NCBI GenBank assembly: GCA_964404765.1 | Contig: CAYOLL010000009.1 | Location: forward strand, 1 to 64,000 | Length of the DNA stretch: 64,000 bases | Direction of reading: 5' to 3' | Source: CAYOLL01 sp964404765 [NCBI: uncultured Gemmatimonadota bacterium] | GTDB lineage: Bacteria > 4572-55 | Shown: positions 55,453-62,873 of the stretch, piece after piece | Position numbering within the stretch: the first letter of the stretch is position 1 | Layout: each line of letters begins with the position of its first letter | The notes under the pieces: model-generated | Databases searched by the model: none | Told to the model about the DNA's origin: nothing | The model's input: the letters and a program-made list of their open reading frames with translations, nothing else | Position numbers and translations under genes: made by a program

Positions 55453-55500
55453 GCGGCAAAACTGAGCACCCCGCGAGAACGTTTGAAAGTAATAATGTAG

Positions 55501-55520
55501 CACGACTCGCCTGAGTCGTG
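55501..55520. repeat. short perfect hairpin after the sensor gene
   Basis: cacgactc-gcct-gagtcgtg with 8-bp stem. Similar tagcgcgactc... palindromes occur inside the elements at 57971-58096 and 59160-59276, so it looks like a small dispersed motif rather than a terminator; no T-run follows. Confidence 0.6.
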
Positions 55521-55550
55521 AAACCGCTACTGCGATCCTGGCGTATCACG

Positions 55551-56405
55551 CTATAAGTTGCGGCTTGCCGCGTTATGAAGTTCAACTTCGGATGGGTGTT
55601 TGAAATGGGGTTGCTTGAGAGGGGGACAAAGATAATCGAAGGAATTATCAGTATGCTCTAAACACATGTCACGCGGGGTATCCATGGCAATCACCACATC
55701 ACCGATTTTTTCGCAGACTTTGCAACTACAGGCCTGCCCATTTGTTTCTTTGCAGCGTTGAAGAACTTCCGCAATTTTCAAAAAACCGTGGGTTTGGCTA
55801 TTGTTGGGGAGCTTTGAAACTTGTTGTATGTACTGCTCAAGTTGATCTTTCCAGATGACGAGCAAAAATTTGTCGATCTGGCAGTTAGAGCGATGGTGGG
55901 CGACATTACTAAAATCCTCAAGAAACTTTTGGAAATCCTGATCAACCGTTTCAAGGTCAAATTTAAAAACGACTTTTGCTCTGGAGCAGCTTGCCGGACA
56001 GTGGCCATTGTCTGTAAATGTGCCAGAAAAAACAACGTCAACGCGGTGGATTAAACGCGCTATTTCACGTAGCGCTTTTGCTTTAGGAATAGATCTATTC
56101 GAGAGTGCGATGCGTGTTTGAAGTACTTGTGAGAGAAATTGAATGATCGTTTTTTGTTCGCTGGACTTGAATCTATTGCTCCATAGAGCCAAGGCATCAC
56201 TCATTGATTCGATAGTCGGAAGCTTGAGAACAAAATAAAAATCAATTAGACATTTAATGAAGCTGCGTCGAAACTCCATTTGGACAAATCGAGAGATATA
56301 AAGAGAATCGTTGCCGAATTTGTTTTGAAAATAAGAGCGATAATGTGTTGAACCCAATATCATCGGTCTGGCAACAGAGGTATCCAGAAAATGCTTTTCC
56401 TGCAT
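55551..56405 (-). CDS. PIN-like nuclease with cysteine cluster (cassette gene 3)
   Basis: A 284-residue protein, numbering below from the in-frame TTG at 56408. It has the acidic pattern of PIN-type RNases: Asp9 in FLDTSV, Glu45 in FVQMEFRRSF, Asp237 in GDVVIAM and Asp254 in HTDNSFDYL near the C-terminus, the typical DxxIA and TDxxF endings. The long middle (about 55-215) is helical and carries Cys137 and Cys141; the stretch 219-232 has four more Cys (C-x7-C-x-C-x2-C) that could bind zinc. PIN proteins usually cut RNA and are toxins in toxin-antitoxin pairs. The start is ATG 56405 or TTG 56408, both with AGGAG upstream. It is the last of three tightly spaced genes; exact family unknown to me. 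Confidence 0.65.
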   Translation of the reverse strand: MQEKHFLDTSVARPMILGSTHYRSYFQNKFGNDSLYISRFVQMEFRRSFIKCLIDFYFVLKLPTIESMSDALALWSNRFKSSEQKTIIQFLSQVLQTRIALSNRSIPKAKALREIARLIHRVDVVFSGTFTDNGHCPASCSRAKVVFKFDLETVDQDFQKFLEDFSNVAHHRSNCQIDKFLLVIWKDQLEQYIQQVSKLPNNSQTHGFLKIAEVLQRCKETNGQACSCKVCEKIGDVVIAMDTPRDMCLEHTDNSFDYLCPPLKQPHFKHPSEVELHNAASRNL

Positions 56406-56413
56406 CAAAAGGT

Positions 56414-57115
56414 TTACTCCTCATCACAGCATTGATTATCAGCGTGGTTTTCATCAACCTCGATATGGAACGGAATGGTGCTGAATCCAACCCTTTCGAG
56501 TTCTAGAATTCCTTTAGCGGCCTTTTGTGAAGTCATTTTCGCATCATTGCAATATTTAAAAACAATATCAACGGCAGCTTGATATTGAACCTGAGTATAC
56601 TCCGTCCATTTATTGTCAAAGGCTAACGCGTCATAAAGCGCCATTAAAATGTTGATGAATGGATCATGTGGTGATGCATCAGAAAGTCGGTCAATTGACA
56701 TCAAGGCATTACATACAAATACGGACATCGAGGCATCTCCGATATAACTTTGAACTTTTTTAAGGTTATCCAAAATTATGCGTGTATAATGGTTGCGCAG
56801 AACAAGTTCTGCTTGAAGTTCAATCCGTTTTGGAGAACACCTCGGTTTTTGGTAATCGAAAGCGAGTATATGGGGTGATTGTACGTTGAAAGATGCATGA
56901 TGGGGCGCTCCAGTCTGCTCCAAAGCAAACCGTGTAAAGCTGCTGACGAAATCAGCCTCCTCAATGTTTCCCACCTCATGTGCTTGCGTTTTTTCAGGTA
57001 CAAGATGTTGGGAATCAGACCAAATTTTTTTTCGATCTACCTTTTGTTCAAATGGCGGTCTTCCTATGGGTGCATCGTTGTACCCACCCGTTGTTTGTAC
57101 AAACAAGCTTAACAT
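56414..57115 (-). CDS. unknown protein (cassette gene 2)
   Basis: A 233-residue protein without a domain I recognise. The start MLSLFVQTTGGYNDAP is followed by a polar region, then mostly helices (about 95-205: LVLRNHYTRIILDNLKKVQ, FINILMALYDALAFD, AAVDIVFKYCNDAK) and an acidic C-terminus with a Cys-Cys pair (DNQCCDEE). No signal peptide or membrane segment. The ATG is 3 bp after the stop of gene 1 and has GGAG 8 bp before it; its own stop lies 5-8 bp before gene 3. The tight order suggests a complex or an antitoxin-like role towards the PIN protein, but nothing in the sequence proves this. Confidence 0.6.
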   Translation of the reverse strand: MLSLFVQTTGGYNDAPIGRPPFEQKVDRKKIWSDSQHLVPEKTQAHEVGNIEEADFVSSFTRFALEQTGAPHHASFNVQSPHILAFDYQKPRCSPKRIELQAELVLRNHYTRIILDNLKKVQSYIGDASMSVFVCNALMSIDRLSDASPHDPFINILMALYDALAFDNKWTEYTQVQYQAAVDIVFKYCNDAKMTSQKAAKGILELERVGFSTIPFHIEVDENHADNQCCDEE

Positions 57116-57118
57116 GTT

Positions 57119-57871
57119 TTAGTGCTCCAATTTGGTTTCCAACAGATATGCGCTTAACGAATCAACAAGTTTCTGGATTTCTGTGGGTGCGCGTACAACA
57201 AAGTCTTTGAGTGCGTCGCCACTCAAACCTTCAGGCGGCATTATAAAGAAGTCTATATCCATAAAGATAGCCACTTCTGGATAATCTTTGATGATTTTTT
57301 GATGATCCAGTTGGGCGGTCTTCGGGTCAAAATGATAGACAATATCTATTGGGATATGCTGGGGTATTTCCTTTTGAGTTACCGGTCCAATGGTTAGATG
57401 GTATTTGTCATCGTCTTTTGCAAAATTGCTTCGATACATCAAATCGTCAATTCGGCCCGGCAAAATACTTTTTAAACGGTCTTGCTGTGAAAACAACTTG
57501 ATGTCCAGAATTCCGACCAGCGTTTCGAACGACATTTCAACAGGAATTAAGTAGTGTTTGCGATATCCGAAACGAACAAAGTCTTTTATGTTAAGCGCTG
57601 GTGGTAAAAGTTCGACAATGTGCGCTATCCGGTCTTTTTCTAAAGTATGCGCTTTTGAATCCTGATTATAGGTGATTGAGTCATGTTGTATCGCAACACT
57701 ACAATGAGTCTCATAATCATGCAGCTGTACTCTTAAGCGATCCGTTACCCAATGCGGAAAAATTTCTAACTGTGAAGCCGCAGACATTAGTAGGTCGTAA
57801 AACTTCAAGTCAGGTTTGTATCTTAATTGAAAAGTTGTTTTTTCAGATAATTGAGCATTAGTTTTTCGCAT
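57119..57871 (-). CDS. unknown protein, TIGR04255-like pattern (cassette gene 1)
   Basis: A 250-residue protein. The layout resembles TIGR04255-type proteins: an N-terminal strand/helix region with FQLRYKPDLKFYDLLMSAAS, a middle motif FVRFGYRKHYLIPVEMSFE, and a late IFMDIDFFIMPPEGLSG followed by a closing helix (EIQKLVDSLSAYLL). TIGR04255 is a sporadically distributed family of unknown function often found in islands; the match here is by pattern only. The ATG at 57871 has a perfect AAGGAGAAGC site. It leads the three-gene operon and a palindromic operator-like site lies about 45 bp upstream. Confidence 0.55.
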   Translation of the reverse strand: MRKTNAQLSEKTTFQLRYKPDLKFYDLLMSAASQLEIFPHWVTDRLRVQLHDYETHCSVAIQHDSITYNQDSKAHTLEKDRIAHIVELLPPALNIKDFVRFGYRKHYLIPVEMSFETLVGILDIKLFSQQDRLKSILPGRIDDLMYRSNFAKDDDKYHLTIGPVTQKEIPQHIPIDIVYHFDPKTAQLDHQKIIKDYPEVAIFMDIDFFIMPPEGLSGDALKDFVVRAPTEIQKLVDSLSAYLLETKLEH

Positions 57872-57915
57872 TTAGCTTCTCCTTGCTCGATGCTTACGCG
57901 GATGTGTAATCATAA

Positions 57916-57945
57916 AATATGATCTAAGATCATATTGAAAGTCAA
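57916..57945 (-). promoter_or_regulatory. palindromic operator overlapping a promoter
   Basis: A perfect inverted repeat: aatatgatc (57916-57924), 3-bp spacer, gatcatatt (57928-57936). On the minus strand a TTGACT -35-like box (57945-57940) and a TCATAT -10-like box (57922-57917) with a 17-bp spacer frame it, so a protein bound to the palindrome would block the promoter of the cassette. Confidence 0.6.
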
Positions 57946-57970
57946 GCAGATTTTTAGATTTTCAGATTTT

Positions 57971-58096
57971 CTGTACTAGTCAACAACCTTTAGAACACTT
58001 TTTGGTTAAGCCTGTAGCGCGAGACTCCTGTCTCGCAAGCCAGCGACTCAGGAGAGTCGCGCTACAAAGTGTATCAAAGGTTGTTGACTAGTACAG
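57971..58096. mobile_element. ctagtcaac-type palindromic element, copy 2
   Basis: A perfect 21-bp terminal inverted repeat starting ctgtactagtcaacaacc on the left and ending with gttgactagtacag on the right. The interior has tagcgcgagactcctgtctcgc and gcgactcaggagagtcgcgc palindromes. A 13-bp direct repeat (attttcagatttt) flanks it at 57958-57970 and 58097-58109, possibly a target duplication. Confidence 0.75.
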
Positions 58097-58165
58097 ATTT
58101 TCAGATTTTCTTACTATTTCATGTTGCGAGACACAGGTAAATTTAAATTTTTAAATTGAACTTTC

Positions 58166-58290
58166 TATTCCAGCCTAAAGCGCCATTCGACCCGTTCGGC
58201 ATGGGTATGGTCAGTTTTTGGCAGACTGTCGTTGTCCGTAACCGCAGAAATATACTGCATCCCGGATTTTAACGCTATGCCCGATTTCCT
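58166..58290 (-). pseudogene. possible C-terminal remnant of an unknown gene
   Basis: The minus strand reads an open segment of about 38 codons (IALKSGMQYISAVTDNDS and then TDHTHAERVEWRF) ending in TAG at 58166, with no start. Together with the neighbouring plus-strand gene fragment it suggests that earlier genes were cut away here. Weak evidence. Confidence 0.3.
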
Positions 58291-58301
58291 GAAATCAAAA
58301 C

Positions 58302-58418
58302 GCCGCTAAAAATCCGGCAGATCGGGCAGCGCCCGTCTTCATGGAGCGCTGTCACGATTATCAGCAAAACGGCGCGCCCGCCGACTGGGACGGCGTGATG
58401 AAGATGGAGCGGAAGTAA
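58302..58418 (+). pseudogene. 3'-end fragment of a second sensor gene
   Basis: 117 bp matching the last 117 bp of the sensor gene (55336-55452) at all but about six positions, encoding the same ending (KNPADRAAPVFMERCH... DWDGVMKMERK) with three conservative changes (E to D, H to N, R to K). Nothing upstream belongs to a sensor gene. It is therefore either the remaining tail of a tandem paralogue or the distal half of an integration duplication, and it brackets the three-gene cassette. Confidence 0.85.
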
Positions 58419-58465
58419 GCGCAAAATAGAACACGGATTCTCAAACAAATCGTCAGACCACTCCG

Positions 58466-59119
58466 CTACTCATCAATCATTTCTTTCCAAAGATTATCTT
58501 TTTTGACCCGCTGCAATTTTGATTTAAGAACGGGAAGTTCATCATTTACGGACATGACTGCAATGTCCAACACGTCGTTGTTATATGAAAGAATCTTGAG
58601 TTTGACGGCCGCCTGTTTAAGACCATTTCGAGAAATACGGAAATTTTTGACAGATGATGTTTTTTGCTTAACGGCCTCAACCGATGCGCCAGCCAGAGCA
58701 ATTGCCGCAGTTTCCCACTCATCCTCCTCCAGCGTGCTGACGGTTTCCACGAAATCTTTATAGATCAGGTTGGCAAAGAGATAGCGCAGCCAGTTTTCCC
58801 AGGTTCGATCAGAATTAAGAATCCAAAAGCGGGTTTCTGGAATAAATTCTTCCATGTCGTCATCGTCCGGGATGACCGTGGCACCATCCAACGCATCCAA
58901 GTCGTCTGCCGGCGAAAAGCCGCGCGCACCGTCAAATACTTTGTCCCAAAAAGCAGCCAAAAACGCCGTAGTCAGCAGACAAAGGAGTGTTCCTTCAAAC
59001 AGAGTTAGCGGCAAAAAAAGTGTTAAAAGCCAACCCAAGGTCATTTCAACAGCTAATATAACAGCCGCTATCACTAAAAATCCGCTTACTAATATCAACA
59101 GGAATATGAATGTTTTCAT
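58466..59119 (-). CDS. membrane-anchored protein of unknown function
   Basis: A 217-residue protein. I choose ATG at 59119 (MKTFIFLLILVSGFLVIAA). The N-terminus has two to three hydrophobic stretches (about 5-65, ending LLTTAFLAAFW), then an acidic linker with DDDDMEEF and a mixed cytoplasmic or periplasmic domain (WENWLRYLFANLIYKDFVETV and VLDIAVMSVNDELPVLKSKL). No family recognised. It lies between the element pair 57971-58096 and 59160-59276, with no close partner. Confidence 0.65.
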   Translation of the reverse strand: MKTFIFLLILVSGFLVIAAVILAVEMTLGWLLTLFLPLTLFEGTLLCLLTTAFLAAFWDKVFDGARGFSPADDLDALDGATVIPDDDDMEEFIPETRFWILNSDRTWENWLRYLFANLIYKDFVETVSTLEEDEWETAAIALAGASVEAVKQKTSSVKNFRISRNGLKQAAVKLKILSYNNDVLDIAVMSVNDELPVLKSKLQRVKKDNLWKEMIDE

Positions 59120-59159
59120 ATAGTTCACTGATTTTTTGCCCAAGAATTGTGGAAAAAGT

Positions 59160-59276
59160 GTACAGACCAACGACCTTTGCTACACTTTGTAGCGCGGCTC
59201 GCGGGGCCGGCGGCTCGCACTACAAGTTTTGATCAAAAAGTCAAAAAGTGTGTTAAAAATCGTTGACTAATACAGA
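59160..59276. mobile_element. ctagtcaac-type palindromic element, copy 3
   Basis: Ends gtacagaccaacgaccttt and aatcgttgactaatacag are imperfect inverted repeats. Flanks aattgtggaaaaag and aattatggaaaaaag form an almost perfect 14-bp direct repeat, in line with the 13-bp repeat around copy 2. Confidence 0.7.
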
Positions 59277-59315
59277 ATTATGGAAAAAAGGTTGCCCTCA
59301 CTAAACCGGTTTGAT

Positions 59316-60047
59316 TTAGTCCAACTTAAACTTCGCGCCCAGATACTTTTCGCGCGCTTCCGGGTTCTGTTCCAATTCCCGCGAGGTGCCGGAAATCAAA
59401 ATCCGGCCTTCATAGATGATGTAGGCACGATCTGTTACCGATAGTGTTTCTCGTACATTATGGTCGGTAATCAATATGCCGATGCCTTTTTCCTTTAGCC
59501 GCTGGATAATGCCCTGAATATCTTGCACAGCAATCGGATCCACCCCGGCAAAAGGCTCGTCCAGCAATAAAAAAGCCGGCTGAATAACCAGAGCGCGCGT
59601 AATTTCCAGCCGTCGCCGTTCCCCGCCCGATAGTTGGTAGGCCATGCTTTTGGCCAGATGGGTCAGGCCCAGCTCGGCCAGATATTCCTGCAATTTCTGC
59701 TTGCGTTCGGCCCGCGACAGCTTGAGCGTTTCCAGAATGGCTAAGATGTTGTCTTCCACCGTCATCTTGCGGAAAATTGTCTCTTCCTGGGCCAGGTAGC
59801 CGATGCCTAGACGGGCGCGTTTGTACATCGGCAGCGTGGTGATTTTGCGCTCGGCTAAAAAGACATCGCCTGCCTTGGGGCGAATCAAGCCAACCATCAT
59901 GTAGAAAGTCGTGGTCTTGCCGGCCCCGTTCGGGCCCAGTAGGCCGACGATTTCGCCCTGCCGCACCTGTATGTCCACGCCGTTGACGACGCGGCGTTTG
60001 TTGTAAATTTTAACCAATCCGGCAGAGCGGAGAATGTTTTGGGTCAT
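59316..60047 (-). CDS. lptB: LPS export ABC ATPase LptB
   Basis: A 243-residue ABC ATPase that powers LptF/LptG. Motifs: Walker [18 protein letters not shown] (about 35-51), Q-loop [19 protein letters not shown], signature [17 protein letters not shown] (about 136-152), Walker [14 protein letters not shown] (about 156-168), and H-loop [10 protein letters not shown]. The sequence [15 protein letters not shown] and the end ARE(K)YLGAKF are characteristic of LptB. Length is normal. The usual neighbours (lptA, lptC, rpoN) are missing. A 113-bp MITE lies 52 bp before the start codon, so its promoter may be partly element-derived. Confidence 0.95.
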   Translation of the reverse strand: MTQNILRSAGLVKIYNKRRVVNGVDIQVRQGEIVGLLGPNGAGKTTTFYMMVGLIRPKAGDVFLAERKITTLPMYKRARLGIGYLAQEETIFRKMTVEDNILAILETLKLSRAERKQKLQEYLAELGLTHLAKSMAYQLSGGERRRLEITRALVIQPAFLLLDEPFAGVDPIAVQDIQGIIQRLKEKGIGILITDHNVRETLSVTDRAYIIYEGRILISGTSRELEQNPEAREKYLGAKFKLD

Positions 60048-60098
60048 AGAGTTCTACCAAAACCGAAAATGATTTGGACACCAAACCCTAAGGGTCTT

Positions 60099-60211
60099 GT
60101 AGTTTCTCAATAACCATTGGTAACCTTGCGAAGGCTTTTCTGCAAATTTGATGAAGTTGTGCACTGAAGCCTTCGCAAGGTTCGATTTGCCAACACTTTT
60201 TGAGAAGTTAC
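60099..60211. mobile_element. 113-bp MITE-like palindromic element, copy 3
   Basis: The same 113-bp length and core as the copies at 8978 and 14801, with diverged ends (gtagtttctcaa, and tttttgagaagttac on the right). An exact 8-bp duplication, agggtctt, flanks it at 60091-60098 and 60212-60219. The target is again a ccctaaggg-type sequence. Confidence 0.9.
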
Positions 60212-60278
60212 AGGGTCTTTTCATAACCTATTATATTACAGCTTGTTACCGCGATTATTTTATGAAAATAATTCTAAA

Positions 60279-60313
60279 ACACAAAAGGCGGTTCGCTGAA
60301 CCGCCTTTTGTGT
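60279..60313 (-). terminator. strong terminator after the TPR gene
   Basis: A perfect 16-bp stem (acacaaaaggcggttc / gaaccgccttttgtgt) with a 3-base loop and T-rich flank on the minus strand, just past the stop of the 60341-62536 gene. Confidence 0.92.
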
Positions 60314-60340
60314 TGCACTGCTAAAATGGAGTAGGAAATG

Positions 60341-62536
60341 TCAGCCAAGGTTTTTTTGCACGACTTCGACCCGCTGAGCAATATCTTTAAAGGAAATATC
60401 AACGACATAGACCTCTTCGTAGGCTTTTTTAGCCTGCTCCCATTGGCCCAGTTTTTCATAAATTATACCGGTATTGTAGTATAACCCAAGATATTCAAAT
60501 TCCGAATGACCCGGAGTAGAAATACCGCGTTGAAACTGCTTAAGAGCCAGATCCAAATCATTCTTTTCTTGGAAACATAGGCCAAGCATTTCAAACGCCT
60601 TGAGCCGCTGTTTACTGCTCCGAGTGGCAATCTGGAACTCGTTGATTGCCTCATCAGTCAGGCCCATCTCTTTATAGGCCAGCCCCAAATCGTAATGGCT
60701 TTCGTAGTCTTCATCTTCTATATGCTGCTGTACACCAGCCTTGAAATCGCTGATAATATCATCCAGCTCCAGTGAAGTGTCTAATCCCTTACGTTCAATA
60801 CGGATTTTATCGTTTTGCTGCTTACCCATGCCATCATCTTCACTGAGCAGCGATGCCAGATCAACCATTCCTCCGCCGTCATCTTCGTCGGCAGCGGCTG
60901 CGGCCGCAGCTTCGGCAGCTTCGGCTTCCTGCGCAGCGGCCTCTTCTTCTGCCTTACGGCGGGTCGCTTCTTCCGCTAAGCGAATTTGTTCCAGACGCTC
61001 CTTCGCATCAGCGTTTTCTCTATCGATGCCCAAAATCTTCTGGTAAACAAACTGCGCTTTACCGACTTCGCCCAGGCGTGCCAGTGTATCACCAAAGCCC
61101 AGATAAGCGCCAATCATAACTTTCATGTCACCTTCGTGAGCCGCGACTTCCAAGAGTTTTTTATGAATGCTAAGATTATCCGGCGCGATCTCGATTGCCT
61201 TTTCCAAACAAATAATCGCCGAAGAATAATTACGCATTGCCGAAAAACCGTCACAGGCTTCCAAAAACTCATCCAACGCTTCCCGTGGAGATTGCTTGAG
61301 TAATTTATTGCCCAATACAAGCCGGGCATCATTATTATTCGGTTGATCGGACAGGAGCAGTTTTAACTCATCAATGGATCTTTCTGTAAGCGGCTTCTCG
61401 ACCGGTTGTGACGGTTCCTCAGGTTCTTCTTCATAACTGCCGGCTTGAAATGAAGCTGTCAGGTCTTGTACCGGCTCTTCCTCGTCCAAACTACCGGATT
61501 GAAAGGCCGAAGTCAAATCCTGCACCGGTTCATTATCGGACCCGCTGCCAATAGATGAGGTAATATCCGGTGAAGTGTCGTCGAGGGAAGTGCTGAGTTC
61601 AAGCTCGCCGGCACTAAAATTTCCGGATTCTTCCTCGCCGGCGGCATTTGAGCTAAAATTAAGCCCAGAGGCATCGATCCCGCCGGAATCGCTGTTAAAC
61701 TCCAGAGTATCCGAATCTTCTTCAGGCGCCGGTTTCTTGGCCGGCTCTAATTTTTTAGAACCTGTTGATGATTTGGAAAAGCTAATCGGCGAGTCTCCAG
61801 CCGGCGCAAAATCAAGTGTGCCCTCGGTCTCCTCCGGCTGCTGCATGCCCTGATTAAAAGCAATGTCCTCTTCTTCTTCCTCTTTTTCGTGCGATGAAGC
61901 GGATTGTAGTGTTCGCGCTGAAGATGAGGACGGCACAGCGCTAGGGTCTATTTCCGCAATTTTCTGCCGGTACTTGCCCGCCTTTTCAGGGTCACCCATT
62001 TCGTCAAAGTGGCTAACCAACGCGGTTAACTGCTCAATTGCCTCGGGTTTACGTCCATTTTTAAGATAGAGCTCCGTCAGGCGTAATCGGATATCGATAT
62101 TTGTCGGTGAAAGTTCTACAATCTTTTTAAAAGAATCTAAAACCTCGTCAACTTGGTTTTTCTCATGCATTTTATCGGCATACAAAACGTAATGCCGAAT
62201 CGCATCGTTCGTCAAGCCGTTACCCGTATACAATTCGGCTAGTTTTTTATAAATAACCGTGTGATTGGGATCGGCCCGCATAATCTTCTTGCAAATCGCG
62301 ATTGCATTGTTAAACAAACCAATTTCATTATACTGATCGATTGCCTTGCGGAAAAAGGAAATCGCATCTGACATTTTACCGATTTTAGTATATAAATCCC
62401 CGATCGAATTAAGCGGCGACGGATCATCAGGCTCAACTTCCAATAACTCCTGATAAGCCTCAATCGCTTTATCCCATTTGTTCTTTTGGGTAAATTTCCG
62501 GATGTCTTCTAGAATTTTTGGTTTTGGTCTCGCCAT
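60341..62536 (-). CDS. TPR protein with acidic low-complexity linkers
   Basis: A 731-residue soluble protein. The N-terminus holds about five TPR units (about 10-195: WDKAIEAYQELLEVEPDDPS, NAIAICKKIMRADPNH). A Ser/Glu/Gly-rich disordered stretch (about 205-385) contains a repeated motif (PVQDLTSAFQSGS and PVQDLTASFQAGS). Further TPRs (about 390-515), an Ala/Glu-rich coil (AEEEAAAQEAEAAEAAAA) and a final TPR block (about 610-730, ESHYDLGLAYKEMGLTDEAI) follow. No signal peptide. It is likely a cytoplasmic scaffold; similar proteins are common in gliding or large-genome bacteria. The ATG at 62536 fits the pattern; the strong terminator follows its stop. Confidence 0.8.
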   Translation of the reverse strand: MARPKPKILEDIRKFTQKNKWDKAIEAYQELLEVEPDDPSPLNSIGDLYTKIGKMSDAISFFRKAIDQYNEIGLFNNAIAICKKIMRADPNHTVIYKKLAELYTGNGLTNDAIRHYVLYADKMHEKNQVDEVLDSFKKIVELSPTNIDIRLRLTELYLKNGRKPEAIEQLTALVSHFDEMGDPEKAGKYRQKIAEIDPSAVPSSSSARTLQSASSHEKEEEEEDIAFNQGMQQPEETEGTLDFAPAGDSPISFSKSSTGSKKLEPAKKPAPEEDSDTLEFNSDSGGIDASGLNFSSNAAGEEESGNFSAGELELSTSLDDTSPDITSSIGSGSDNEPVQDLTSAFQSGSLDEEEPVQDLTASFQAGSYEEEPEEPSQPVEKPLTERSIDELKLLLSDQPNNNDARLVLGNKLLKQSPREALDEFLEACDGFSAMRNYSSAIICLEKAIEIAPDNLSIHKKLLEVAAHEGDMKVMIGAYLGFGDTLARLGEVGKAQFVYQKILGIDRENADAKERLEQIRLAEEATRRKAEEEAAAQEAEAAEAAAAAAADEDDGGGMVDLASLLSEDDGMGKQQNDKIRIERKGLDTSLELDDIISDFKAGVQQHIEDEDYESHYDLGLAYKEMGLTDEAINEFQIATRSSKQRLKAFEMLGLCFQEKNDLDLALKQFQRGISTPGHSEFEYLGLYYNTGIIYEKLGQWEQAKKAYEEVYVVDISFKDIAQRVEVVQKNLG

Positions 62537-62873
62537 GGAGTTCTCCCCACCATGCCTTCCGGCGCTATCTTTTGCTCACGATAGCCAACAATGTTGATAC
62601 AATGCGGTCTAAAAAATAAATTTTAAAATGTATAGCAGAATTCAGAGGAAAATGCAAGCAATTTTTTTTGTGCCCCGAACTTTAAGCTGAATAATTCGCC
62701 CCGAATTTAGCAGTTCACTGTGGCGCAAATTGGGTGCGCTCTTACGTTGCAAGCTGTCCGACAAGCCGTTCGCAGTGACAGCAAATCAGGAGGAGTAATT
62801 TTCTATAACACCACGCTCACTCTAAAGTTTATAATTTTGCGTAAGCTAAATGACGGCCATATCTTTTAGATGT
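62537..62873. other. intergenic region before the TPR gene
   Basis: About 337 bp between the SpoIID gene end and the TPR gene start, both minus strand. Contains the word gctgaataattcg at 62689, one of the dispersed motifs. I see no gene or clear terminator. Confidence 0.45.

Larger units (their letters stand above)
57872..58165. other. upstream region of the three-gene cassette
   Basis: About 290 bp holding the operator-like palindrome (57916-57936) and a complete ctagtcaac-type palindromic element (57971-58096). AT-rich with repeated cagattttc words. No gene seen. Confidence 0.6.
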
